A stretch of 35,992 nucleotides of DNA from Silene noctiflora. Lineage: Eukaryota; Streptophyta; Magnoliopsida; Caryophyllales; Caryophyllaceae. The stretch is from contig VHZZ01001339.1 of the NCBI GenBank assembly GCA_009801015.1, forward strand, positions 6,616 to 42,607, in the 5' to 3' direction. Both the position numbers and the translations under genes were made by a program. Within the stretch, counting starts at the first letter, position 1. Each line of letters begins with the position of its first letter. Positions 9,473 through 20,359 of the stretch are shown here, piece after piece. The notes beneath the pieces were generated by a model. It saw only the letters and a program-made list of their open reading frames with translations, was not told the origin of the DNA and searched no databases.

Positions 9473-12400
9473 TTTTCCGTTGCTTCGATATGGTGTTTGT
9501 CGTCATTGACCCAATTTTATCAAAAGCAACCTGACCAAATTAGCAAGAAATTAGGAACTTTGGTCCTTGCAAAGTCTAAGTACACAGCCAGGTTTCATGC
9601 AGAACACAGGTATTCGTTTCCCCGAGCTTTTGTATGATAAGAGGAACAATAGTTTTCGAATGAACTCACCGTTAGTAAATCATCCGGGTCAAACATGTGG
9701 TGAGTAGTTTTCTGTAAAATGTTTATCACATCACCAACTTGATGCGCCAGAAGCAACTCGTCCTCTTTCATCTGCAATTTCATTCGACAACTTTAATCAC
9801 TCACCAGACAACTTCTCACGGCATTACATTTCGATTTAAGACTTTATCTCGGAATACGTGGCCTATACTGGCTCAAAATACGGTCACCATAACTTTCAGA
9901 ACCTTAATACCTTAGCCACGATGTGGTATTATGACCCAGATTTCATACCATGCAGGACATGCAGCATATACTGCTTTACAGAGAGTAAAAAAAGAAACAT
10001 TCGGAATATTTAGACTACTAGAAGGAACATGATGGTCACCTTGAATATTGCCAAAGCCACGTGAAACAAAACTTTGGCTCCTTCATAAAAAAGAACATCC
10101 CACACTCGCAAAGTTGTCTGAAAAGTAAATAGCATGTATTGGCCGACAGTGAAAGAATGAACTCGGTAGGCAAAAAAACAACCTTGATGAGTAAAGGCAA
10201 AAAGATTAATCAAACCTCCGAAGGCAAACTCTTCGAGAAAAGGCACAAGAACCATTCAGTTGCAACAAGGGACACGTCAAACTCCAAAGCTTCCAGATGA
10301 GCAGCTATCCTGCATTTTCCTTTTCAAAAGTTTAATTAGAATACCAATACACAAGTCGAAAGGCACAGTAAGATATCAAGTTCATTGGAAAAAAATAGTA
10401 CCCGGGACAGTTTTTCGCAAGTAGATCTTGGAAAACCCTCTGCTCAACATGGCATCCCGATAGATTATTCGAGTAACAGTCATTAACTAGAACATCTTCC
10501 AGTAGGACAGCTAGCATCCAAAAGGCATCTTCTTCTGTCTTCATAACAAGCAATAATAATGCTGCAACATAATTTAAACCCTGCAACAAGATATGAGCAA
10601 GTCATTGACTATAACAGGAGTTTCGAGTTTTAGCATTTTCAAAACTTTCCTCCGTTTTATACAAATATAATGCCCCGGTCTTTCCTATATAGTATAGAGC
10701 ATAAATAACCCTGCTTCCGGGCTTCCCCCCTTGATTAGCCTAAAAAATACTTTTGATGATCACCTGACAGTAACCGACGTAGGAATCACGAAATGAGTAT
10801 GCAACAAGAACATGCCGGAGAGCTGCATGGCCCTCTGTCAAATCCAGCCACGGGTGACCAGGAAATGTTCGAGGCAAATCCTACAAAGATACAAGAAACC
10901 AGTGAATAAAGAGGTATCAAAATTTTTATGCTTAACCAAGCTTAAACTTGCTCAAAGATATTCATGGCAAATATATCACAATATTATACCTTTATCCATT
11001 TCACAGTAGAAACCGAAAGACAAGTCATATAGCTTATGAAGTTGATGAAAATGCAAGATTATAGTACTCGAGTAATTAGACATTTGCTGTCATGAATTAT
11101 TTGAAGGTGCATAAAATACAGTGGCATGGGACAAACTAATTACTCGTACTAAGAACCACTTGAATGCAGGCCTCACAGGATGACGAGTGCACAAGATATT
11201 TTTACATCATTTTCAACTAGCGCAACTATTTAGGAAACAATTCTTAGGTAACTAAGCCATTTCTAATTCTCTTTAAATTATGTTTCCTTATTTATGGGAA
11301 ATTATCCCCTCAGTTTTACGGAATATAATTCTAGTTCTCTCATTATTTTTGGTGTACATGACAGGGTACAAAGGATGTACCAATCACCAAAGGACCTTTT
11401 CTATTTAGGGCGCTTCACACTACTACCAACAGAATTATACAGCACATCAAATCAAGGAAAAACATTGGCATCAGCTACTTTCTCCTTTCTAGGAGTCTGT
11501 CCTCTGACAGCTGTGTTACTCGGAGTCAGTTACAAGTGTCGAACAGTCCAACAAGGGTCGCGTATCCAAGGGTTGGACTCGATTATTTAATGAAAAATCC
11601 TTTTATAATTGGCCTAACATGAAGGTTCTAAGTGCCATACCATGTAGGATGGTTGAGTGTCGGACACAGGAACAAGAATTAATATGAAGACTCGGAGTAA
11701 CATATGTTCCAACACTAGTTCTAGATATCATGTTCTAAACCAGTAACTATGGAATCAAACCACACTGTGATACCAAAAGCAAATAATATCAAACTTATTT
11801 CAGTATCATTAAACTGGATACTTGATATGCTTGTGCAAAACAGAAAAATCTAACATCAAGAACAAGACAATTTCACATTGCATTGCACAGGAAGCATTTC
11901 TTCTAAACTGAAAATTCAATTACACGAAACGGTGGTATTAATACCACCAAGTTCCTAAGGATTCATATCTCAGTGAAGACACATAAGAGACTTCAACGAA
12001 GATATAATACCACTAACATAATACCAAATGCATCATGAGACCAATTATGATAACACGTATTACGATGTAAACCCATTCATACGTATTCTACAGAATGAAA
12101 GATCAACAAAGACAGCATGGTTGGTCATCATGGTGCTTTGTGCAACAGAATAGAAACAACACATTATCATCCACCAAATAGTCCATTAACCTAGCAATCA
12201 TTCAGCTTAAGTATTCTACCAAAACAATCAACCACAAACAATGCATTAAAATTCACAAAGACATTGCAACAATAGCATCAGAATAGCCAAAACAAAAAAA
12301 CCAGCAAACAAACCCACTTGATCAATCTGTTTAGTCGCAGGAGTCGACATGCCCTCAGTAGCCTTAATAAGGTCATCATAATAACTCTCAGGCACAGTAG

Positions 12401-12797
12401 ATTTCTTCTTAGCAGCACCAGATAACGCAAACCAAATCTTAGGCCTTAAAACAGGAGGAATTCCCTTCCTAATTAATCTCTTCAAAGTAATAGCATTAGT
12501 TAAAGCTGATAACTTCAGAGAAGCTTTAAGAGTCGACGAAACATGAGTTTGAAGATACCAATTAGCACCTTTACTAGCTTCTAATGACCACCAAACTCTC
12601 CCTTGTTCCCTCACTTTTTCCCTCACCTCATTCAACACATTCACATCATCCACATTTCCTTCTACTGTAAATCCATATATATCTTGGAATTTTACTGTCA
12701 AATTCGCCCGTCTTGTATGAATACTTGGCCTATAATTTATAACATGAGATTGATGATCATATCCTAAGTTTCTTCTACTTGCTTGTGTCCCATACAT
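9396..12797 (-). CDS. TBC-domain Rab GTPase-activating protein (complete, 7 exons)
   Basis: Exons on the minus strand: 12797-12318, 10880-10764, 10580-10402, 10309-10216, 10117-10040, 9771-9670, 9530-9396. They join in frame to 394 aa. The TBC domain starts near residue 104 ([18 protein letters not shown]). Both catalytic fingers of TBC GAPs are present: the IxxDxxR motif as IDQDLPR with Arg164, and YxQ as YCQ with Gln199. The product should therefore accelerate GTP hydrolysis by a Rab GTPase in membrane traffic. The ~100-residue N-terminal part ([20 protein letters not shown]) is typical of one plant TBC subfamily; the Rab partner cannot be read from the sequence. There is no signal peptide or membrane segment. 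The start is the first ATG of the open frame; the C-terminus is basic, ending in NYEEI. The first coding intron (10881-12317) is 1.4 kb. The gene converges on the EDM2-like gene. Confidence 0.93.
11931..11948. repeat. Perfect 18-bp palindrome in the first TBC coding intron
   Basis: GGTGGTATTAATACCACC is its own reverse complement, with no loop. It is not part of any recognised element here; the rest of this intron is AT-rich with no readable gene. Confidence 0.85.
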
Positions 12798-13500
12798 TTC
12801 TCTCAGTCCTAATCATACAAATATATATACTCCCTCCGTTTCACTATGATCTTCCTGTTCGACTTTTTGAGGTCAAAGTTTCGAAATTTTGGACTTAAAT
12901 ATGCACTAATTTGCTCAAAAATCAGAATCAAAAGATGGAATCAACCCTACAATTCTAGAATTGATCAAAATATTGCAACTTTGACCAAATTTACTCAAAT
13001 TTGCTCCAAATTTTATATGTATTGTACCTGAAACTCTAGCTGAATTACAACAAATTGGTACACAAAGATACAAGATTTCACCTAAAACACCCAAAAAAAG
13101 AGCTCAAAAATCACATAAATTAGAACAACACTAAATCAAAGTAAGAAAGATTACAAATTTCTACACTTTTCCACAAAAATATTCAAACAACAATCAAAAC
13201 ATAAATACCCACAAAACTAATACAATTAAAACACAAATCCAATGAAAAAAAAAGAGGATTTTGGGATAAATAAATGGGAATTTAAGTAATTTAGAGATGA
13301 AGGAATTAATTATAGGAAGATCATTTGTGAAATTGAAGAGGGTGTACAATTTTACATTGAGAGATAAAAGACAAAGAGCGATATTCAAAGAGATGAAAAT
13401 GGAGGGAGTATAGAGAGAGAGGAGAAAGAAGAGGGGAACACGAATTAGATTAAAGAATCTGATTGATTGTCTTTGTGTTTGAGTTGACACTACCCACTAC
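12798..13500 (-). promoter_or_regulatory. Probable 5' leader of the TBC gene, containing MITE-like termini
   Basis: Read on the minus strand, 13,490-13,300 is pyrimidine-rich (CTCTTCTTTCTCCTCTCTC) like a plant leader. It is followed by T-rich intron-like DNA and then the TBC start codon at 12797. The segment is bracketed by MITE-type ends. TA plus CTCCCTCCGTTTCA starts at 12828, only about 30 bp from the ATG. GGAGGGAG plus TA ends at 13410, and a decayed alternative end (GGAAGATCATTTGTGAAA) lies at 13317-13334. Whether this is a MITE in the leader or promoter, or a leader that merely looks like one, cannot be settled here. A 98-codon open frame in it shows no family resemblance. Confidence 0.4.
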
Positions 13501-13880
13501 TCAGTCTCACATACACATCTACCTTCTACATCTAATCTCACTTCATTTTCAAACACCAAATCATCATATGATATTTGTAAAACCGTTTTATAATAGACTC
13601 GTTATCGAGATCCGGTGAGATTTGGCTTATTGACACTTGGACGTATTTATTAGAAATGAGTTTGCGAATTCATCATTGTTTTATTTTAAAATCGTTTTAT
13701 GGTAAACTTGTTATAGATTTGGGTTAAGTTGACACGTGAAATTATTTATTGAAAACGAGTCTTGCTGATTTGTATTGGAGTCGTTTGATTTATCATTTAT
13801 GTGGTGGTTTTTAAGGGAAGTTGTTGGTGAAGTGGTTAAAGTAACGGTTTAGCATGGCTTTTTTTTTCGTTTTACATAGT
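13501..13880. other. Intergenic DNA upstream of the TBC gene
   Basis: AT-rich, with no open frame of interest. Loosely repeated words (AAACCGTTTTATAATAGACTCGTTAT at about 13580, with relatives near 13690) suggest an old local duplication. Nothing else is recognised. Confidence 0.5.
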
Positions 13881-13881
13881 A

Positions 13882-15327
13882 CTAGCTTAGACCTGTGCAA
13901 AATTGCACGGCCATATAAATTTAACATATAAATAAGTTTTTAAAATTTTATTGTTACAACATTTAATTAATTTGATTGTACAATACNCCGTATTATAATT
14001 ATTTTAATGTACTACAACTATCATAAATGGTTTAAATTTTAGGAAAAAAAATTCACCTGAAATTAATATTAAAGAATTATAATAGCAAACATAGAAGAGT
14101 AAATAAATATTATCATGACGTTCAATCGTTCATAGGAAAAAATGTTATTAAAGGTGTAATAGTCTCAAGATCTTTTGAAGCCATTATATACCTAAACATG
14201 ACAAAATGGCATGGCCTGAATGATCTGACCAGTGGCATGTACTCAACCAGACACACAAATTGAGGACCCGAATTTGGTCCATAAACCCGTAACCCGAATT
14301 ACGATGACTCGAATTATATTTACCAGTATCCCAAAATATCTTAACAATAATAAACCAATTGGTTGGAGCTTTTGGAATGAATTCAATCCATTCTAGTGTT
14401 TGGTCGGAGGGTTTTGAAATGGAGTTAGATACCCAATGGATTCTAACTCCATTCCAACCCCTTGAAATCTCATTCTCATGTATACATCCAAGTTTCTAAA
14501 TCCATTCCACCCTAATACTATACTCAATCCATTCCAAGATCCATACCTCTATGGTATTGCAATTCATTCCAATACTTGAACCAAACGATCCCCTTAAGGC
14601 CTTAATTACCTGAACCTCACCCAATCTCAACAAGATTCTTGCTAACCTGAAATTGTCTTGCATAAAATGAGCCGACACAGTTGGCCCATTTGACTTAATT
14701 ATTATTTGTTATCTTTTAAGGACAAAATGATGGTTCTTCGGCTTTTAAGAATTTTTTAAAATAATTGTGAATTTGACCAATTTATATTTTTTTGCAAAAA
14801 AATAAATTACTTCAAAAAGTTAGCGCAAACATTCTCTTAATTATGTAACGATTCATGAAAAATAATGGAAATCAATGTGGTAGCTAACTAACTTTTCCCA
14901 GAAAAATAAAAGGCAATAATCATGAATTAAGTTGAGAAGCATATGTTTGGTAGTATATGTCGGGAAAAAAGAATGTAAAATAATCTTTTTTCAAATACCC
15001 ATAAATACTCCGTATAAGGTAATTTTTGATAAAAAAAAAACTAAGAAAGCAAAAAAAATGTACCCAGTGTGTTTGGACTAAGGCTGTAAACCATTGAGCA
15101 ATAGCTTAATTATTGATGTATTTAGATGATGTATTTAAATAATATAACATAGAAACATTTAATATAAGATTTTTGAAAATGAGAAAATTTTAGGTTTAAT
15201 TTTTGTTGGCAAATTACTTCAAGTTAGGAGTTATTTTAGGAAGCATATGTTTCAATGGAAATGAATTGTGTAGAGATCGGCAGGAAAAAAATGTTGCGAT
15301 GGTTGTTNTTTTATTATTTAGTATAGA
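13882..15327 (-). mobile_element. Non-autonomous Helitron (about 1.45 kb)
   Basis: On the minus strand the element starts TCTATACTAAATAATAAAA and ends with a hairpin (GTGCAA-TTTT-GCAC context, 13893-13908) followed about 10 bp later by CTAG. It sits between a host A and a host T. This matches plant Helitrons: 5' TC, subterminal 3' hairpin, 3' CTRR, insertion into AT and no target duplication. No Rep/helicase frame is visible, so it is non-autonomous. The 5' end abuts a GATA microsatellite, which makes the exact first base uncertain by multiples of four. The interior is AT-rich, with a nested fold-back segment and a short GACCCG-like cluster (about 14270-14315). Confidence 0.7.
14345..14600. 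mobile_element. Fold-back MITE-like segment inside the Helitron
   Basis: The segment is dominated by GGAATG/CATTCC words in both orientations. It contains a roughly 20-bp imperfect stem (14409-14429 with 14441-14461, around ATGGAGTTAGA / TCTAACTCCAT) and ends near CCAAACGATCCCCTTA. Such CCAAACG...CATTCC elements are common plant MITEs, but I cannot place the outer ends exactly. Confidence 0.4.
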
Positions 15328-15344
15328 TAGATAGATAGATAGAT
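15324..15344. repeat. GATA microsatellite
   Basis: About five tandem GATA units directly at the Helitron 5' end. The repeat may have grown from the Helitron terminus or the target sequence. Confidence 0.85.
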
Positions 15345-16540
15345 GGTTGAAAGTTGCTAGTTGAACTAACGACTTTTTTTTGGAGCTGTTAATTCTCACA
15401 TAGGTTTTTGTGTGAGACTAATTTATACTCATTTTTTTTTAAAATAACCTCATGTTGATTATAAGTTTATTTTTGAATATTTAAAAAGAGTTATTTTAAT
15501 ATTACTCCGTGTCGATGATTAAGGCTACATGTGAAATAAAAATCAAGTCTCTTTAACAATCATTTGGGTGAGAATTGAAAAGCGCATTTTTAATGAAGCA
15601 ACTAAGATGTAAACAAATATATTTTCTTGGCCGAAAAAACACGGCTAGGCATGCTTCATGGGACAGAAAACTACGGCTTGTCAGCCTCCGAGCCCAACCC
15701 AGCCAAGCTCGCTCCCAACACCAAGGCCATCACATTCCCCACGAGCCCTGCTCGCCCAAGCTACTTGTCAATATGCAAAGTTCAGGGATACCACATAAAT
15801 TTTTCGTACATTAAAAAGGCCAAAATTTGTTTAAGCACGGCCCCCAACAGCCCAACCCGATGTCTACCTCTACTCCTAGGTACATGACTACATACATAAT
15901 ATTTTGCAAACTAATTTACACCAATCATCAAAACAATCTACTTATTCACCAAAATAATACTCCAAATTCAATAAAATCTTATTGTTATGTTTACTTTTTT
16001 TTGTTGAATTTGTAAAATGATCAAATTTATTTATGAAACATATCTACATTTTCATTAAGAAATGTGAATACGATGGTCTTGTACACTAAAATCAAATATA
16101 TTTCTTATCTTCATAAACGTGGTTATGACTTATGAGTTATGATAATACGAAGTTACATAATATTCACATTGAATATTACTCCATACAACTTTTTTTACTG
16201 AGGTAAACATTTCGATGGATATGATCACTTGAATATCAAATAGACAATTCAAGACATTTATAATCGCAGAAGACATGATGTAAAAATAACTACGATTTGA
16301 TCTGATCCGATCCAATCCATACTCTTATACAACCTTATTACTATTAATTAATAGTATTACAAAATAAATCAAGCATCTAATATCCAAAATCCAAAAGAAA
16401 ATAAAAATTAAAGAACAATAAATAATAATGCCTGGCCTTCCCATGTACGCCACCACCTAATAACCAAAGTTCCCATGCCACAACAAGCTACAATAACACT
16501 GCCTAATTAATTAGGATGACTTCCTTGTCCATCCCTACAA
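15345..16540. other. Intergenic DNA with a GC-richer island
   Basis: Mostly AT-rich. Between about 15630 and 15880 the base composition rises, with GGC/GCC-type words such as CACGGCCC and AGCCCAACCC. The short open frames there overlap in several phases and resemble no family. This looks like a degenerate repeat rather than a gene. Confidence 0.5.
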
Positions 16541-16548
16541 TGTATTAT

Positions 16549-16621
16549 CTCCGTTTCCTTCATTTATTTACCTTTATAAGAAGTATTTTGAACAAAGGTA
16601 AGTAAATGACTAAGGAAACCC
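16549..16621. mobile_element. Very short fold-back MITE (about 73 bp)
   Basis: CTCCGTTTCCTTCATTTATT on the left and AAGTAAATGACTAAGGAAAC on the right form an imperfect inverted repeat around a short AT loop. The CTCCGTTTCC end is Stowaway-like. Confidence 0.55.
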
Positions 16622-16689
16622 TGTCAACCTTTACAAAATAATGTAATCTTCAAATAAGCAAATATAACAACAACCATAGTACAAAAGCA

Positions 16690-16927
16690 AAATCTATATA
16701 AAAACTAAAACATAGATAGGTATGTATGGGTATATATTCTCGACCAACTAAACTGGTTGACATTTGCAGAAACATCGAAACCCACCAGATTGATGTGAAA
16801 ATGCCATTAGCCTCCACAAACAAAATCTATTAAAACTAAACATATAGGTATATAGGTATATAGCCGTATAGGTATATATTCTCGACCAGCTAAGCTAGAT
16901 AACATTTGCAGAAACGTCGAAACTCAC
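16690..16927. repeat. Diverged tandem duplication (two units of about 100 bp)
   Basis: Unit one (16690-16785) and unit two (16822-16927) share AAAATCTAT, GGTATATATTCTCGACCA, ACATTTGCAGAAAC and TCGAAAC in the same order, about 135 bp apart. The second unit also carries an expanded TATAGG repeat. No gene is associated. Confidence 0.8.
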
Positions 16928-17067
16928 TCTTGTATGATAAGTAGTGATCTTCATGATCATTTTCTTTCTCTTTGCTCTTGATCTTCTCTTCCATTTTTTT
17001 GATAACATTTTCTTAGATAATATGAAAATAAATACATAAGTTTATAAGAAGGGTTTAAATAGGCAGC

Positions 17068-17217
17068 AAGTCTCCCTTGCGACGGGTCAGATCCTTGCGA
17101 CGGATAATGCCACCCACAAAACGAATAGGGGGACAAGGTGGGGGCACCCCCACTTGCTTTCATCTCTCATCTCATGGGCATTTTGTGAGACAAAATGGTA
17201 TCCGTCACAAGCTTGTG
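17068..17217. mobile_element. MITE-like repeat, family 'GTGGGGGCACCCCCAC', copy 1
   Basis: The order of words is TCTCCCTTGCGACGGGTC, AATGCCACCCACAAAACGAA, a self-complementary GTGGGGGCACCCCCAC, CTTGCTTTC, CTCATGGG, GTGAGACAAAATGGT and CCGTCACAAG. The same order occurs inverted at 29963-30150. Two independent copies show it is a mobile family. It has no coding capacity. Confidence 0.7.
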
Positions 17218-18285
17218 TTAAATAGGAAGGAAGGAAGGGAGACAAAGAAGTTCGGAAAAGAGTGGTTCCCAAGAAGAAGAGCATACATTTTGCGATGAAG
17301 ATGTATTTTCAAAGCAATAGATAGAAAGAATAACAAGTTGGTTTTCATAGTATTCATTTCACACGTGTTATTGTTTCTTAAAAACATAAGAGTCAATGGT
17401 TTTAAAGAGATGACTTTAATGTCCTCATGGGAGACATCAATTTACTATCATGTATATGTTCAATGCAAATTCATATTTAAAATCTTTTTAAATTTAATAT
17501 TTGGAATAACGGATATACGTATTTTCTAGATCTGAAATCCGACCAGTAATAAGCATCAGTTTATGTTGGAAATATGGAATTATAAATCTATTTCATGCTT
17601 ATAATAATCTTCAAAAGAGTTACTAAATACTAATTTATCTGTTGTTTATATTGAATAATTTTTAAAATAATTTAAAGTGTTATAATCTGGGATTATTAAC
17701 TATTTAGGTTTTTTTTTGTTATAAAAAATGTTTGTTATTGACATATGAGTTTGTTTATAACTCAACAAATTATTAATAAAATGAATCATAAGCATGAGCG
17801 AGTTCAGGATTTATAATCAATATTATATAGCGAAATCACTACTCCTCAACGAGTATCGATTCATTAGCTTGGGGAACTGTTAAAACTATAAATAGTGTAG
17901 CAAAAAAGTCAATTCTCACATATTTTTCCAACAAGGTCGAATCACCCTTAATTATAAGTGATAATGTAGACAAGAATGACGATATTTTATAATTTCATTT
18001 TTGTATCGAATCTCTAGTATTAATTTGTTTAAATGTGATTAGAAAAGACGGTGGAGATAAGTGACTTAAAAACAAGATACGTAAAAGGATTCTTGTTGAA
18101 TCACATAAAGTCACATAATCACATTACATATATAATACCAAATTTGATTTAAAGGATTTTTTATACGATTATTAAAACAAGCCTTGATTTGGGGGAACAA
18201 CTTAGCTCCAAAATTTGTTACTTTCTACATGTGGGTCCATCATGTTTTTGCCAAGTCAAGGATTTGAAAAAAAAAGAGGTAAAAT
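17218..18285. other. AT-rich intergenic DNA
   Basis: No gene, RNA or clear element is recognised. Only short open frames without family resemblance are present. Confidence 0.5.
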
Positions 18286-18286
18286 T

Positions 18287-19095
18287 GAAGTGATATCTTC
18301 CAACTTTGTCATTTTTCGCGGGTTCCCCAACTTTTTAAGCTTGTGCACATGATATCCCTGAAATATGATTTACAAGCATAACAAAAGTTTTTTATCGTTT
18401 TTATAATTTTCAATTGAGCATAAATTATACTCCCTCCGATCCAGACAGATGGTAACACTTACCTAAAATGGACGATCCACACCAATGGTAACATACCATA
18501 TTTGGCATGAAAAACGACTAAATTACCCTTACATCCACTACCTATTTACAACTTTATCATCCACTCACCCACTCACAAACTACTTATTTAATTCACATAA
18601 ACCCATGTGGCCCCAATCAAACTTTCCTACTTTACCCCTCACTTTTCCACCTTTTCTTAAATAACCACATTTTCCCTATGTTACCATTTGTCTGGATCGG
18701 AGGGAGTAGACCATAAATCGGAATTGATTAATTTTTTTTTTTTCAAATTGATTAACTTTTTGAGATCTATAAGTTGATAAAACGAAAATGGTCATTCGGA
18801 AATTTAAGATTGAAGATATGGTTAATTTGAGATTTTTCGTTAAAAAAATCCTGTAAAATGTCTGTCGGCAATTTTTTTTCCTCATATCGTTAATTATGAC
18901 CAGATAATCATGTTAGGAAAAACATTTGGCCGATTTTGAATTCCGATCTAGGAGTTATGCGCAATTGAATTTTTTTACAGCGACAAAAAAGGTATGTTGT
19001 GCATGAAAATTAAACATGGAGGGTATAATGTACACAAACTTAAAAAGTTGGGTACTATGTGCAAAATGACAAAGTTCAAGGGTACCACGTGAATC
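18287..19095. mobile_element. Fold-back (long terminal inverted repeat) element
   Basis: The left arm reads AACTTTGTCATTTT, CCCAACTTTTTAAG, TTGTG.ACAT, then TTCAATTGAGCATAA and ATCGGAATT. The right arm (about 18940-19090), read on the other strand, has the same words in the same order (TTCAATTGCGCATAA, ATCGGAATT). The arms are about 150 bp without the nested MITE. Long inverted arms around a short non-coding centre suggest a Mutator-like or fold-back element. The outermost ends and target duplication are not clear. Confidence 0.65.
18430..18706. mobile_element. Stowaway MITE (277 bp) with intact ends and TA target duplication
   Basis: The left end is CTCCCTCCGATCCAGACAGA, and the right end is its near-perfect inverse (TTTGTCTGGATCGGAGGGAG). 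TA flanks both sides (18428-18429 and 18707-18708). It lies inside the left arm of the fold-back element, so it is the younger insertion. No coding capacity; movement would need a mariner-type transposase from elsewhere. Confidence 0.92.
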
Positions 19096-20180
19096 CGAAA
19101 AAATTTTTGAAAAATTTAAGTTTTAATTATACATTAGATGTACTAACATCAGCGGTATAGTTTCTGAGTATTATAAAAATGTTTTAAGTTTTGTTTTAAA
19201 AAGTATTATTTTATTATAAAGTGTCTGAGTTAATTCACTTAAACATTAAGCTTAAAAAATTACAATAGAATTCAAAAACATTACATATAAACTTAGTTAA
19301 ATTTGAGTTTTGAAGGAAAAAAAAATTAAAATCTAACTTATAAACTTCAATAAACTCCGAAAAAATACTGGCTCAAAAACAGATAAAACTTGAGGTAATA
19401 AACTCAGAAAAAATACACATAAGTACATTTGATGTATGTTTTTTTTCCCCTGATTAGTGGTCTAAAAAATACTAAAAAATTTGTCCTTAATCGCACCATA
19501 TGGCAACAGTTCGATTTGTTTTAGAACAAACGAATATGTCCGTCGTAAGCAAAACCTATTAAAAGGTGCAATGGTTAGGTGGAGACAAAGTTAAAGCATG
19601 TTTGGCCTTACTAGACTACTACGCCACTCCCTCAACAATTCATGTTTGTGTAGTTAAAGTATTGTTGATTTGTTGAACACTCTTTTGGTAACAAAACTAT
19701 AATCAATAAATCTTCCTTATGACGGTCACAAGCTTGTGACGTCTCACAAGCTCTCTCCCACTTGCATCATATGAGAGGTCACAAGCTTGTGACGAAAAAT
19801 GTCCGCCACAAATGACAATTTGTGAACTATAATGCTGATGGTTTGATTCTATTATATCTTGATTATTAATGAGTTAACCTTAATATGTTTGTAAGATTAT
19901 ATTTCGAAAATGTGATTAGGTTTAGTACGGATAAAACAGTATCGATAATAAGGTTCAATAAGAGATATCGATGACCAAGGTTTAGGAGTATCTTCTCCAC
20001 TCGAGGCAGACTTTGTTAGTTTGCTTTCTCCTGGTCACTCGACAACTCACAAGTCTCGGTGGTATTTGAGAGTTGCTCGCTTTGTAGATGTTGTAAATGA
20101 TGTCGCTCGTGCCAAATCTGGTGTATTCCATATAGAACCGACCCAAAAGAAAAATCGAACTTCACATTTGAGCATTACGG
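19096..20180. other. Intergenic DNA downstream of the DUF1664 gene
   Basis: AT-rich. It holds a degenerate palindromic repeat at 19716-19815, listed separately. An open, coding-like stretch around 19965-20160 reads SPLEADFVSLLSPGHSTTHK on the plus strand. I do not recognise it and cannot call it a gene. Confidence 0.45.
19716..19815. repeat. Degenerate repeat with two copies of GTCACAAGCTTGTGAC
   Basis: The 16-bp perfect palindrome occurs at 19725-19740 and 19778-19793. CTCTCCCACTTGC lies between and GTCCGCCACAAATG follows. These words echo the MITE-like family at 17068 and 29963, so this may be a short, decayed relative. Confidence 0.6.
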
Positions 20181-20199
20181 AGTATTTAATAATTTGTGT

Positions 20200-20205
20200 T
20201 TTATT
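20200..20205 (-). terminator. Putative poly(A) signal of the DUF1664 gene
   Basis: AATAAA on the minus strand, 155 bp after the stop codon. Its position fits a normal plant 3' UTR, but plant signals are loose and this is only a candidate. Confidence 0.35.
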
Positions 20206-20359
20206 CAAAAATATACAACTATCGACACCATTACATCAGGTAAACCTGATAAATAATACAGTAAAAAGAATAGAAATATGCATGGCAAGAACTTTAGCCA
20301 CAGATGCGCCAATATAACACAAAATTTTGCATCCATATCAAGCAGCAGGAATAAATAAT

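Noticed and set aside
13194-13490. 98-codon hydrophobic minus-strand frame upstream of the TBC gene
   Set aside because: Its hydrophobic character comes from T-rich leader or intron DNA; it matches no family and overlaps MITE-like ends.
15575-15887. Overlapping open frames in the GC-richer island as a gene
   Set aside because: Two frames are open at once with no family resemblance, which is typical of GC-rich repeat DNA.
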